Positions 53,807 to 62,872 of a stretch of DNA of 64,000 nt are shown here, piece by piece. A program made the position numbers and the translations under genes. This DNA comes from Pseudolabrys sp. (GTDB taxonomy: Bacteria > Pseudomonadota > Alphaproteobacteria > Rhizobiales > Xanthobacteraceae). Numbering within the stretch: the first letter of the stretch is position 1; every line of letters begins with the position of its first letter. Location of the stretch: positions 1 through 64,000 of the forward strand of contig JAHCKG010000016.1 in NCBI GenBank assembly GCA_026125895.1, given 5' to 3'. The notes under the pieces were generated by a model. The model was given only the letters and a program-made list of their open reading frames with translations, did no database searches and was not told the origin of the DNA.

Positions 53807-54412
53807 ATGACGCAGCAGCCCTCGCTCGACTTCTGGTTCGAATTCGCCTCGACCTATTCCTACCCCGCCGCCGTCCGCATCGGCGCGCTGGCCGCGCAGC
53901 GCGGCGTGACGTTGCGCTGGCGACCGTTCCTGCTCGGCCCGGTGTTCAAGCAGAACGGCTGGACCAGCTCGCCATTCAACATGTACCCGGTCAAGGGCCG
54001 TTACATGTGGCGCGACGTGGCGCGCATCTGCAACGCCATGGGCCTGCCCTTCGCCGAGCCGCCGGCCTTTCCGCAGAACACCATCCTGGCCGCGCGGGTC
54101 GCGCTCATCGCCTTCAATGAGGGCTGGGGTGAGGACTACACCAAAGCGGTGTATCGCGCGCAATTCGGCGAGCAGAAGAATATCGGCGAGCCCGAGGTGG
54201 TGGCGGCGATCGTGCGCGCGCTCGGCAAGGATGCGGACGATGTCATGAGCCGCGCGCAATCCGACGCCAACAAGCTGCGCCTGCGTGAGCAGACCGAGGA
54301 AGCGATCCGGCTCGGCATCTTCGGCGCGCCGAGCTTCGTCACCGCCGATGGCGAATTGTTCTGGGGCAACGACCGATTGGAAAGCGCGCTGGACTGGGCG
54401 CTAAGGCGTTAA
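53807..54412 (+). CDS. 2-hydroxychromene-2-carboxylate isomerase family / DsbA-like protein
   Basis: Thioredoxin-fold protein of the kappa-GST / HCCA isomerase family. LDFWFEFASTYSYPAAVRI is the N-terminal block (no CxxC); MYPVKGRYMWRDVARICNAMGLPF and GIFGAPSFVTADGELFWGNDRLE are typical. The protein has 201 residues from ATG 53807. The natural substrate is unknown; glutathione use is the family norm. It is divergent from the PAP2 phosphatase gene. Confidence 0.88.
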   Translation: MTQQPSLDFWFEFASTYSYPAAVRIGALAAQRGVTLRWRPFLLGPVFKQNGWTSSPFNMYPVKGRYMWRDVARICNAMGLPFAEPPAFPQNTILAARVALIAFNEGWGEDYTKAVYRAQFGEQKNIGEPEVVAAIVRALGKDADDVMSRAQSDANKLRLREQTEEAIRLGIFGAPSFVTADGELFWGNDRLESALDWALRR

Positions 54413-54431
54413 TCAAGTGAAAGCCTCAATC

Positions 54432-54542
54432 CGTCATCCTGAGGTGGCCGCCGAAGGCGGCCCTCGAAGGACGACGGGCAATCAATCCGGGGCCGTCGAT
54501 CCTTCGAGGCTCGCGCTCCGCGCTCGCACCTCAGGATGACGG
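54432..54542. repeat. Palindromic repeat (cgtcatcctgagg class)
   Basis: CCGTCATCCTGAGG and CCTCAGGATGACGG are exactly complementary; the inside holds further hairpins such as GGCCGCC-GAAG-GGCGGCC and CGAGCGCG-like stems. Second copy of the 8580 class; the genes on both sides converge on it. Confidence 0.87.
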
Positions 54543-54543
54543 A

Positions 54544-54993
54544 TCACGGCCCCCGCCACCGCCCGGCATTGCGGCCGGCGATCAGCCAGTACACCAGTCC
54601 GAACACCGCGCCGGCGGCGGCCGCAATCTCGAGATCGTGCGACACGATCGGCGGCGCATGATCGATCGATTCTTCGTAGGACGGCGGCGCGAAGCCCGCG
54701 CCGTAATAGCTGAGCAGCAGCATCGCCACGCCGCCCAGCATGTTGAGTGCCAGCGAGCGCACTTTAAAAGTTTCGGCGAGCGCAATGAGGATAATCATCG
54801 GCAGAATGCCGAGCGCGCCGGTGCCGGTGGCGCCGACGAAGGCCGTGCCCCAGAAGAACACGCGCTCCACCGGGTCGCCGGACATCGAGTGCCATTGCGG
54901 CCCGAGAATGCCGATCGCGATGGCGATGCCCGCCGCCAGGCTGGCGAGGATCACGGCAAAGACGATGACGAAGATGCGGCCGATGAGACTCAT
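54544..54993 (-). CDS. Four-helix membrane protein of unknown function
   Basis: The 149 residues from ATG 54993 ([28 protein letters not shown]) have about four transmembrane helices and short loops ([53 protein letters not shown]). The start codon overlaps the rlmN stop (ATGA), so it is cotranscribed with rlmN. The function is unknown. Confidence 0.75.
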   Translation of the reverse strand: MSLIGRIFVIVFAVILASLAAGIAIAIGILGPQWHSMSGDPVERVFFWGTAFVGATGTGALGILPMIILIALAETFKVRSLALNMLGGVAMLLLSYYGAGFAPPSYEESIDHAPPIVSHDLEIAAAAGAVFGLVYWLIAGRNAGRWRGP

Positions 54994-56225
54994 TCGTCGG
55001 TCATGGCCATGGCGCGCAGCGCCATGCGCTCGCGCGCGGAGAGTTTCTCGGTCGCGCTCTTGAGCTGACCGCAGGCGGCGAGGATGTCGCGGCCGCGCGG
55101 CGTACGCACAGGCGAGGCATAGCCGGCGTCGAACACGACCTGCGAGAATTTCTCGATCTGTTCCCAGTCCGAGCATTCGTATTTGGTGCCCGGCCACGGA
55201 TTGAACGGAATGAGATTGATCTTGGCCGGGATGCCCTTGAGCAGCTTGATCAGCGCCTTGGCGTCCTCGATCGAATCGTTGACGCCCTTAAGCATCACGT
55301 ATTCGAAGGTGATGCGCTTGGCGTTCGACGCGCCGGGATAGTTGCGGCACGCCTCCATCAGTTCGGCGATCTTGTATTTGCGATTGAGCGGCACGAGCAC
55401 GTCGCGCAGATCGTCGCGCACCGCATGCAGCGAGATCGCCAGCATGCAGCCGATCTCGGCGCCGGCGCGCACGATGTTCGGCACGACGCCGGACGTCGAG
55501 AGCGTGATGCGGCGCTTGGAGATGCCGATGCCATCGCCATCCGACATGATCAGCAGCGCGTCGCGCACGGCGTCGAAATTATAGAGCGGCTCGCCCATAC
55601 CCATCATGACGATGTTGGTGATGCAGCGGTCACCCGACGGGATGACGCCGTCGGTCGGCCGCGTGCCGCCCGGCCAGTCGCCGAGCCGGTCGCGCGCCGC
55701 CAGCACCTGGCCGACGATCTCGCCGGCGGTGAGGTTGCGCACCAGGCGCTGCGTGCCGGTGTGGCAGAAGGCGCAGGTGAGCGTGCAGCCGACCTGGCTG
55801 GAGACGCACAAGGTGCCGCGCTCGGTGTCGGGGATATAGACGCACTCGACGTCGTGCGGCAGCTTGGAATCCTTGTCGCCCGGCAACCGCAGCAGCCATT
55901 TGCGCGTGCCGTCGACCGAGACCTGCTCGGCGACGACTTCGGGACGATCGACGGTGTAGCGCGTCGCGAGCAGCGCGCGCAGTTCCTTCGAGATCGTCGT
56001 CATGGTCTCGAACGAGGTCGCGCCGCGGAAATAGGTCCAGTGCCAGAGCTGCTGCACCCGCATCTTGCGCTGCGCGGCGGGGATGCCGAGTTCGCCGAGC
56101 ACATCCGACAGCTCCGGCCGCGACAGGCCGACGAGCGACGGCTTGTCGGGCGCGACATAGGCCTCGAGCGCCGTCTTTTCGACGAAGCCCGGGATGGCGC
56201 TGTTCTGGTCGGCGGCGAAGGTCAT
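54990..56225 (-). CDS. rlmN: Dual-specificity 23S rRNA/tRNA adenine-C2 methyltransferase RlmN
   Basis: Radical SAM enzyme that methylates A2503 of 23S rRNA and A37 of tRNAs. CxxxCxxC is CTLTCAFC at residues 147-154; the second catalytic cysteine is near the C-terminus in ILAACGQLK. The blocks [44 protein letters not shown] and [11 protein letters not shown] fit. From ATG 56225 ([14 protein letters not shown]) it has 411 residues. The gene for a membrane protein overlaps its 3' end. Confidence 0.96.
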   Translation of the reverse strand: MTFAADQNSAIPGFVEKTALEAYVAPDKPSLVGLSRPELSDVLGELGIPAAQRKMRVQQLWHWTYFRGATSFETMTTISKELRALLATRYTVDRPEVVAEQVSVDGTRKWLLRLPGDKDSKLPHDVECVYIPDTERGTLCVSSQVGCTLTCAFCHTGTQRLVRNLTAGEIVGQVLAARDRLGDWPGGTRPTDGVIPSGDRCITNIVMMGMGEPLYNFDAVRDALLIMSDGDGIGISKRRITLSTSGVVPNIVRAGAEIGCMLAISLHAVRDDLRDVLVPLNRKYKIAELMEACRNYPGASNAKRITFEYVMLKGVNDSIEDAKALIKLLKGIPAKINLIPFNPWPGTKYECSDWEQIEKFSQVVFDAGYASPVRTPRGRDILAACGQLKSATEKLSARERMALRAMAMTDE

Positions 56226-56249
56226 CGGAGCTAATCTACCACGGGCCTG

Positions 56250-56287
56250 AAAAAACCTTGACCCTCTCCAACCGGAGAGGGTCAAGG
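56250..56287 (-). terminator. Rho-independent terminator of the IalB-like gene
   Basis: On the minus strand CCTTGACCCTCTCC-GGTT-GGAGAGGGTCAAGG, a perfect 14-base stem, is followed by TTTTTT. Confidence 0.88.
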
Positions 56288-56317
56288 GGAACCCTGCCTA
56301 TGTAGGCGGTCGCGGGC

Positions 56318-56875
56318 CTATTTACACTCCGCGGCGACCTTGTCGAGCGCGTCGGAAACGCCCTTGAGCGAGTAGGTATCCGTGGTCTTGGTGCCGCGGC
56401 CGGATTCGCTCTTGATCACCAGGTCGGAACCCTTGCGCATGGACTCGACCATCTGCGCTTCCTCATTGGCGTTTTTCACCCAGGCGCCGTCGTTCTGGGT
56501 GTACAGGACATATGTCTTGCCATCGACCGCCGCACTCGCGTCGAAATTCGGCTTCTGCGGATAGCCGACGATCACCGACACCTCGTTCTTCACTTTTTCG
56601 GCGGGGCGGGTCGAGACAAATGCATAGGACTGGTCACGGTTGCGGCCCGGCGGGTCGGTGGTCGCCGAGGTCGGCTTGGACAGCACGAAGCAGACCTTCT
56701 TGCCGCCGGGGGTCGCCGTATAGGCGCCCCAGTCGCCGAACTGGCCGAGCAGCACGGCCTGGTCGGCCGGATTCTTAGACTGCGCGTGAGCCGGCTGAAG
56801 GGAAAAAGCGATCAGAACCGCCGCACCGGCGGTTACCAGAGCAATCGCGGGGCTTAGGCAATGTTTCATTCTCAT
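56318..56875 (-). CDS. Invasion-associated locus B (IalB) family protein
   Basis: Exported protein of 185 residues with a signal peptide (LVTAGAAVLIAFSLQPAHAQ). FGDWGAYTATPGGKKVCFVLSKPTSA is the IalB-family signature; DQSYAFVSTRPAEKVKNEVSVIVGYP and DKVAAECK with matched cysteines continue it. IalB was named in Bartonella invasion, but the family is widespread in free-living Hyphomicrobiales, so no virulence role follows. A strong terminator lies downstream. Confidence 0.88.
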   Translation of the reverse strand: MRMKHCLSPAIALVTAGAAVLIAFSLQPAHAQSKNPADQAVLLGQFGDWGAYTATPGGKKVCFVLSKPTSATTDPPGRNRDQSYAFVSTRPAEKVKNEVSVIVGYPQKPNFDASAAVDGKTYVLYTQNDGAWVKNANEEAQMVESMRKGSDLVIKSESGRGTKTTDTYSLKGVSDALDKVAAECK

Positions 56876-57091
56876 CGGGACCTACCGGTTGAATGGAACG
56901 ACGCGTGGCACGCCGCCTGAGTTTCAGGGAGACACCAGTCCACTAACGGACCAATATCGGCATAGTGAAGGCACAATTCGGCTTTCCCGGCCACCTTAGC
57001 GGCGAAAAGTTAATGGCACCATGCCGCAGTTCATGGCCATGCCGCCCCGCCATGTTACAAGCCGCAAATCCCACGCCTCATCAGGACGTCC

Positions 57092-58066
57092 ATGAAAGCC
57101 CTGCTTTGCACGCATTACGGCCCGCCCGACGAGCTCGAACTGACCGAGATCGGCGACCCGGTGCCGGGACCCGGCGAGGTCGTCGTCCGAATCAAGGCGG
57201 CGGCGCTGAACTTCTTCGACACGCTGATCATCCAGGGCAAGTACCAGACGAAGCCGGCCTTCCCCTTCTCGCCATCGGCGGAATTCGCCGGCGTGGTCGC
57301 GAGCGTCGGCCCGGGCGTTAAGGACTTCAGAGCGGGCGATCGCGTGCTTGGTTTCACGGGCTACGGCGCGGCGCGGGAGATGATCGCGGTGCCGGAGAAC
57401 GCGCTGACGCCGATCCCGGACGGCCTCGACTTCGACCGCGCCGCCGGCCTCTGCGTCACCTACGGCACGACGCTCTATGCGCTGAAGGACCGCGCGCATC
57501 TTAAAGAGGGCGAGGTGCTCGCCGTGCTCGGCGCTTCCGGCGGCGTCGGCGTCGCCGCCGTCGAGATCGGCAAGATCATGGGCGCGCGCGTCATCGCCTG
57601 CGCCTCGTCGCCGGAGAAGGTCGCGTTCTGCAAGGCGCGCGGCGCCGATGACGGCATCGATTACGCCGCGGAAGACCTGAAGGACGCGCTGCGCCGCGCC
57701 ACCGACGGCAAGGGCGCCGATGTCATCTACGACCCGGTCGGCGGCGCCTACGCCGAAGCCGCGCTGCGCGCGATCGCCTGGGAAGGCCGCTTCCTCGTCG
57801 TCGGCTTCGCAGCCGGCGAGATTCCGAAAGTGCCGTTCAATCTGTTTCTGCTCAAGAGCGCCAATGTGCTCGGCGTGTTCTGGGGCGCGTGGACCGAGCG
57901 CGATCCGGACGGCCACCGCGCCAATATCGCGCAGCTTCTGCGCTGGGCGGCGGAAGGCAAGTTGTCGTCACACGTGCACGCGACCTATCCGCTGAGCGAA
58001 GCCGCCACGGCGCTCAAGGCGCTCGCCGAGCGCAAGGTGATGGGGAAGGTGATACTGCGGCCGTAG
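57092..58066 (+). CDS. NADPH:quinone oxidoreductase family protein
   Basis: MDR-superfamily enzyme of 324 residues without zinc ligands. MKALLCTHYGPPDELELTEIGDPVPGPGEVVV is the GroES-like N-terminus; the Rossmann motif is LAVLGASGGVGVAAVEIGKIMGARVIACASS at about residues 141-170. DVIYDPVGG and SEAATALKALAERKVMGKVI follow. It reduces quinones or similar carbonyls with NADPH; the precise substrate is unknown. Confidence 0.92.
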   Translation: MKALLCTHYGPPDELELTEIGDPVPGPGEVVVRIKAAALNFFDTLIIQGKYQTKPAFPFSPSAEFAGVVASVGPGVKDFRAGDRVLGFTGYGAAREMIAVPENALTPIPDGLDFDRAAGLCVTYGTTLYALKDRAHLKEGEVLAVLGASGGVGVAAVEIGKIMGARVIACASSPEKVAFCKARGADDGIDYAAEDLKDALRRATDGKGADVIYDPVGGAYAEAALRAIAWEGRFLVVGFAAGEIPKVPFNLFLLKSANVLGVFWGAWTERDPDGHRANIAQLLRWAAEGKLSSHVHATYPLSEAATALKALAERKVMGKVILRP

Positions 58067-58087
58067 CCTCGGCAGCCAAACAAACGC

Positions 58088-58192
58088 CGGTCATCCCCGC
58101 GAAGGCGGGGATCCATAATCACCGACATCGCAATTCGGAGGGGCCGGTGGCTATGGGTCCCGGGTCTCGCTAACGCTCGCCCGGGACGACGG
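58088..58192. repeat. Palindromic repeat after the quinone oxidoreductase gene
   Basis: CCGGTCATCCCCGCG-AAGG-CGGGGATCCAT at the left; CCCGGGTCTCG-CTAA-CGCTCGCCCGGG and GACGACGG at the right. The two genes beside it converge on it. Confidence 0.75.
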
Positions 58193-58198
58193 CGAGAA

Positions 58199-58558
58199 TC
58201 ACGCTGCCTTCAACTGCTCCAGCTTCTCCCGCGCCGCCTCGCGATGTTCGGGCCGCATGTGGCTCGACACCAGCTTGAGCGCGGTCATCAGCACCGCGGC
58301 GTCGTCGGTAAAGCCGAGCACCGGCAGCATGTCCGGCACGACATCGAAGGGCAGCACGAAATAGGCAATCGCCGCGACCAGCGTGCCCTTCACCTGCACC
58401 GGCGTGGCGCGGTCGAAGGCGCAGTAATAGGCCGCCAGCAAATCCTCGGCGAACGGGACCTGCGCGAGCGCCGCGCCGAGCTTGCGCCAAAACTGACGCT
58501 GCAACGACGGATCGTCGCCGGCCGGTGAAGTTCCGAACATGGTGCGGGCAGTACGCAT
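58199..58558 (-). CDS. YkvA family (DUF1232) protein
   Basis: Small protein of 119 residues from ATG 58558 (MRTARTMFGTSPAG); ATG 58540 is another possible start. The DUF1232 core is VKGTLVAAIAYFVLPFDVVPDMLPVLGFTDDAAVLMTALKLV, a membrane-inserting helical hairpin with the conserved P-D-D-P pattern. The C-terminal HMRPEHREAAREKLEQL is helical. The function is unknown. Confidence 0.85.
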   Translation of the reverse strand: MRTARTMFGTSPAGDDPSLQRQFWRKLGAALAQVPFAEDLLAAYYCAFDRATPVQVKGTLVAAIAYFVLPFDVVPDMLPVLGFTDDAAVLMTALKLVSSHMRPEHREAAREKLEQLKAA

Positions 58559-58597
58559 GTTTGTTATTTGGGGGCCGAAAGAGCCGAGTTCAAGGAC

Positions 58598-58768
58598 GTC
58601 GTCCCCGCGCATAGCCGTCCGAAGGACGGCGTTCTTTCAGAACGCCTATGGGCGGGGACCCATACGCCGTGACTTCTCGATGGCACGGTGGGTATGGGTC
58701 CCGGGTCTCGCGGAGCCTGTCATCGGGCCGCGCTTCGCGCGGACCCGTTGGCTCGCCCGGGACGACAG
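58598..58768. repeat. Composite palindromic repeat with inverted copy of the 5165-5226 unit
   Basis: CGTCCCCGCGCATAGCCGTC, then CGAAGGACGG / CGTTCTTTC-AGAACG hairpins and GCCTATGGGCGGGGAC repeat, inverted, the right half of the element at 5103. It continues with CCCGGGTCTCG ... CGCGCTTCGCGCG ... CTCGCCCGGGACGAC. Confidence 0.85.
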
Positions 58769-58770
58769 AT

Positions 58771-59064
58771 TTAGGAGCCCGCCAAGCTCTCCATCGCCTC
58801 CGCCAGCGCGATGTCGAGCTCCGTGACGCCGCCGGCGTCGTGGGTGGAAAGGGTCACCTCGACGGTCTTGTAGACGTTGAACCACTCCGGATGGTGGTCC
58901 ATCTTTTCCGCCACCAGCGCCACGCGGGTCATGAAGCCGAAGGCCTGGTTGAAATCCTTGAACACGAACTTCTTGTCGATGGCATCCCGGTCCGACGCGT
59001 CGGCCCAGCCCGGCAGACGGGCGAGCGCGGCCTTGCGCGCCTCGGCGGTCAGTTTTTGCGCCAT
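58771..59064 (-). CDS. phhB: 4a-hydroxytetrahydrobiopterin dehydratase (pterin-4a-carbinolamine dehydratase family)
   Basis: PCD/DCoH-fold protein of 97 residues. [47 protein letters not shown] carries the active-site histidines (DHHPEW, STHDAGG). It regenerates tetrahydrobiopterin for aromatic amino acid hydroxylases; no such hydroxylase is in the window. The start ATG 59064 ([14 protein letters not shown]) is preferred over ATG 59094. Confidence 0.93.
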   Translation of the reverse strand: MAQKLTAEARKAALARLPGWADASDRDAIDKKFVFKDFNQAFGFMTRVALVAEKMDHHPEWFNVYKTVEVTLSTHDAGGVTELDIALAEAMESLAGS

Positions 59065-59189
59065 ATCACGTCCCCTCGCTTCCGATCGCGGCATGATGTC
59101 TTAGTCAGCCTTTTTGGCAACGCCCCGGCCTCGCAATGGGTTCGGAACAGGCCTATTTTCATGGCGCGCGGGGTTTCAGCGAGGTCCTC

Positions 59190-60305
59190 ATGTCCTGGTC
59201 ACTGAGCATCGGCAAGGTCGCCGGCACCGTCGTCCGCATTCACATCACCTTCCTGCTGTTCCTGGCCTGGATCTTCGCCGCCAGCTACGCCAAGGGCGGC
59301 GGCGCCGAGGCCTGGTCCAGCGTCATCTTCATGATCCTGCTGTTTGCCTGCGTGCTGCTGCACGAATTCGGCCACATCTTCACCGCGCGTTACTTCGGCG
59401 TCGCTACGCCGTATGTGACGTTGCTGCCGATCGGCGGCGTCGCCCAGCTCGAGCGCATCCCCGAGCAGCCGGGCCAGGAATTCCTCATCGCCATCGCCGG
59501 GCCCCTGGTCAACGTCGCCATCGCGATTCTGCTCATCGCGTTCGGCGGCGCACACATCACGCAGGACGCCGCGGCATCGATCGATAACAGCCAGATCTCG
59601 ATGGTCGATCGGCTGGCCGCCGTGAACCTGTTTCTGGCGCTGTTCAATCTCATTCCCGCCTTCCCCATGGACGGCGGCCGCGTGCTGCGCGCCGCGCTGG
59701 CGACACGGCTCGGCTATGTGCGCGCCACCGAAGTCGCGGCCGCGATCGGCCAGTTCGTCGCCTTTGCGCTCGGCTTCTTCGGCCTGCTGTACAATCCGAT
59801 CCTGATCTTCATCGCCATCTTCGTCTATCTCGCGGCGTCGTCGGAAGCGCACATGGTGGCGCTGCGGGCGGTATCGCGCGGCGTGCCGGTGAGCCACGCC
59901 ATGATGACGCAGTTCGCCACGCTCAAACCCGACGCCCATGTCGATGAAGCGGTGCAGACCTTGCTGGCGACCAGCCAGGGCGAATTCCCGGTGGTCGATG
60001 CCGCCGGCAAGCCGGTCGGCCTGCTGGCGCGCGACGACATCATCAAGGCGATCAAGACGCTCGGCCCCGACGCACGGGTCGCCGACGCCATGAGCCCGGA
60101 GATTCCGACCATCGGCCACCGCGCCTCGCTCGACGACGCCTTCAAGCTCTTGCAGGAGAAGGAAGCCGTGGCTGTGGGCATTACCGACAACGCCGGCACG
60201 CTGGTCGGCCTGATCACCTCGGAAACCATTGCCGAGATGGTGATGCTCGGCGATGCGCTGCCGAAGGACACGCGCGGACCGTGGGGTCGGACCGCCGGCG
60301 CCTAA
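59190..60305 (+). CDS. Site-2 protease (M50) with tandem CBS domains
   Basis: Intramembrane zinc metalloprotease. HEFGH has H58, E59 and H62; the second ligand block is NLIPAFPMDGGRVLRA. Six hydrophobic helices precede two CBS domains (VSHAMMTQFATLKPDAHVDEAVQTL and VADAMSPEIPTIGHRASLDDAFKLL), which usually bind adenine nucleotides and may gate the protease. From ATG 59190 (MSWSLSIGKVAG) it has 371 residues. The substrate is unknown. Confidence 0.92.
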   Translation: MSWSLSIGKVAGTVVRIHITFLLFLAWIFAASYAKGGGAEAWSSVIFMILLFACVLLHEFGHIFTARYFGVATPYVTLLPIGGVAQLERIPEQPGQEFLIAIAGPLVNVAIAILLIAFGGAHITQDAAASIDNSQISMVDRLAAVNLFLALFNLIPAFPMDGGRVLRAALATRLGYVRATEVAAAIGQFVAFALGFFGLLYNPILIFIAIFVYLAASSEAHMVALRAVSRGVPVSHAMMTQFATLKPDAHVDEAVQTLLATSQGEFPVVDAAGKPVGLLARDDIIKAIKTLGPDARVADAMSPEIPTIGHRASLDDAFKLLQEKEAVAVGITDNAGTLVGLITSETIAEMVMLGDALPKDTRGPWGRTAGA

Positions 60306-60429
60306 GCGCGGCGGTATCGACTGCACCGCGCCTGACGTTCCACCGAGACGCCGATACCGACGGTTGATCTGTCTCAACGCGCGCGCAAGTGCGCATTTTA
60401 GCGTCGCACCAACCGGATGAGGTGCGATC

Positions 60430-62365
60430 ATGATCACCCCGCGTTCCAAGCGACCTTTCAATTCGAAGATAGCCAAATCGCTGCTCGCCGCGGCGATGCT
60501 GCTGGCCGTACCGGCCGCGCAAGCCGGTGACGTTCGCCTCTACGTGCTGGCGCCGCAGCCACCGTCTTCGCTGCAGACGGTGGAGACGCAAGGTTCGGAC
60601 AAGCCGGCCTATGCGCACTCCTACAACATTCCCTACGCTTCGGTGGAACAGCAGATCCGCAACGAGATCAAGAAAAAGGCCGACATCAGCGTCGGCGGCA
60701 CTGCCGATTGCGATGTCTGCCTGGAAGTGACCTGGCACGTCAGCGTCACCAACGACTTTTCCTTCACGGAGAAAAACCAGCCGGTGGTGACGGCGTTCGG
60801 CAATGCGCAGGAAAACGGCGTCGACGTGTCGTTGCAAACTCAGTTCAGGCTGCAGACCAACATTCATGCCGAGGCTTCGACCAAGCTCGGCGGCACCAGC
60901 GTCGACGTCCCCGTCAACCTCGTCATCGCGGCGAAAGTGAACTCAAAGCTTAGTCTCTGGCCCGATATCAAATCGATTCCGTTCTATTGCGAGCCCACCA
61001 AGCAGAACGAGAGCGTCTGCGTCGACTTGACGGTCGTCAGCTCCAATATCGATCTATCGGATGCGCATGGCGCGGTGGTCAAACTCGGGGCCGCGCTCGG
61101 CGGATTGATCGGCGCATCGCCGCTCGCCGGCGATCCGCTCAGCGGCCTGGTGGCCGGCGCGCTGCTTTCGAATGCGGCCGCAAAAGTTGCCGAGCAGAGG
61201 GTGAAGGACGAGGCCAACAAGGCACTTGGCCAGGCAATTGAAGTCGCCAACATTCGCGCTACCTGGCTCGCCAGCACCTATGTCGACGCCAAGGCAACGC
61301 AGGCCAACGCGGTGAAGAGCAAATTGCTCGATACCCCGCTGCCGGGCGTCAATAAATCGCTGCAGGAACTGTCAGCCGCGTTCGGCCTGACGCTCGATGT
61401 GCAGACGAGAACCTCGAGCGGCGACGTCTATGTGATCGTCACGCCGCGCTTTGCCGCCAATCCTTCCGGCAACACTCTGGTCGGCAAGCTGCGCATGCCG
61501 AAGGAGGCCTGCGTCTACGGAAAGTGGACCATGGGCACCATTCCGTTGGGACTGCAGACGGTCCCGGCCAATACCGATCTTCCCGGCAAGGTCGGCAAGC
61601 CGTGCAGCGAGATCATGCCGGCCTCCGACATCAAGCTCGCCGGCTATCTCGGCGCCGATCCGAAGATCCTCAAGGTCGGCGCCAATCCGCTGCCGAACTG
61701 GAAGCCGACCGGTAGTATCAAGCTCACCGGCAACATGACGGAGGTCAAGCACGGCAACGTGTTGTCGACGCAGTTGCGGCAAAGAGGCACCACCCGGCGC
61801 ACCGCGACCGGCTATTTCGAATGCAGCTTTGAAATCTCCGGCCTGCCGAATGCCGATATCATCGATCAAGGGCAAGGCGGCCGAGCGGATGGCCGGCTTC
61901 CAGCAGGACCCGCATCGCTATGTCGAGGTCTCGGCCGTCGGCGTCTCCGCCGCGCTCGACGACATCTGGAGCAAGGCCGGGCCGCCGGTCGTCATCGGCG
62001 GCGACGGCAAATGCGGCCCCGGCACGGTGAAGGCGCCGCACTACGAGCCCGAGGGCTGGCTCGATCGCATCGGCGATTTGCTGGACATGGACAAGTGCGC
62101 CGTCTGCGGCGTCAAGCTCGAGGAGGGCATGCTCAAGGCCTCGAACATGAAGCCGGTTCTGGAAAACCCGGCGCTGAAGCCGCTGTTCGACGCGCTGGCG
62201 GCCGGCCGGGCGCTGCCGGCGGCAACACGGACGCCGGCCACCCAGGCACCGGTCACCCAAACGCCCGGCGCCCAACAGGCCCCCGGCGCCGTGCAGCATG
62301 CGCCGGCGCTGCGTCCGCAGTTGCAGCGGCCGGGAATGCAGAAAGGCGTCGAGACGCCGAAATGA
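60430..62365 (+). CDS. Secreted protein of unknown function (frameshifted)
   Basis: Not a family I recognise. ATG 60430 opens with a signal peptide (SLLAAAMLLAVPAAQAGD). A cysteine pair CDVC is near residue 95 and a glycine-rich hydrophobic stretch (AALGGLIGASPLAGDPLSGLVAGALLS) lies at about 217-248. Family-like sequence breaks after LPNADII (about 61860) and continues one frame over as IKGKAAERMAGFQQDPHRYVEV ... CAVCGVKLEEGM, then a proline/threonine-rich tail ending VETPK at 62365. A one-base insertion near 61860-61868 would explain it. The next gene overlaps the corrected stop by four bases (ATGA), supporting this reading. Confidence 0.75.
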
Positions 62366-62652
62366 AGCAAAAGACGCGGGGCTCATGGCCGCTCACCGCC
62401 CTGCTGCTCGCTGCGCTCCTCGCGCAGCGAGCCATCCCGACCGACGTCATCCGGGTCGAGGACCCGGAACCCCTGCCTGATATTCCCAAAACACGGATGG
62501 CGCCGAGCACCCTGCCGGATTTGACCAGCCCCGTCGTGCGACAACCGCCGTCTCCGGCGCCGGACGGCGGCACCGTGCTGCCATCGGCTCCGGCCTTGCC
62601 CCCTGAACGCACGATGCCGCCGGAGAAAGGGCCCATCAACGCCCCGAAATGA
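62362..62652 (+). CDS. Small membrane or secreted proline-rich protein
   Basis: The ATG at 62362 overlaps the stop of the gene before (ATGA). The 96 residues have a signal or anchor segment (SWPLTALLLAALLAQRA) and a proline-rich remainder (EDPEPLPDIPKTRMAPS, PPSPAPDGGTVLPSAPALPPE). I know no function. It is probably cotranscribed with the large secreted protein and may belong to the same envelope complex. Confidence 0.65.
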   Translation: MKQKTRGSWPLTALLLAALLAQRAIPTDVIRVEDPEPLPDIPKTRMAPSTLPDLTSPVVRQPPSPAPDGGTVLPSAPALPPERTMPPEKGPINAPK

Positions 62653-62730
62653 CGCGTGCGAGCGTCAGCGCGCGGCTTATTTACCTTTAAGGCTGCGGCG
62701 CGAAAGGCCTTCCAAAGGCCATCGGAGCGG

Positions 62731-62758
62731 TTGCTTCCGGCCATTTCCTCACTATATT
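62731..62758 (+). promoter_or_regulatory. Candidate typA promoter
   Basis: TTGCTT (62731-62736), 16 bases, TATATT (62753-62758). A terminator-like hairpin follows about 20 bases further on. Confidence 0.5.
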
Positions 62759-62779
62759 GCGCCGCAAAAGCGATGCGTC

Positions 62780-62813
62780 GCGGGCCCTGATTGCGGCCCG
62801 CGCTTTGGTTTTT
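62780..62813 (+). terminator. Terminator-like hairpin in the typA leader
   Basis: GCGGGCC-CTGATTGC-GGCCCGC followed by GCTTTGGTTTTT. It lies between the promoter and the gene, so it is a possible attenuator. Confidence 0.65.
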
Positions 62814-62872
62814 AGAACAGCGCGCCGCCCCGGAAACTGCTTCGGCTCAGGCCCCGCGCAAAAGGTAATCTT

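Noticed and set aside
56318-56875. Virulence gene call from the IalB name
   Set aside because: The family is common in free-living relatives and nothing around it suggests a pathogenicity island.
60430-62652. Single 740-codon gene
   Set aside because: Residues from about 61860 to 62361 are an out-of-frame reading; the alternative frame gives coherent protein and an ATGA overlap with the next start.
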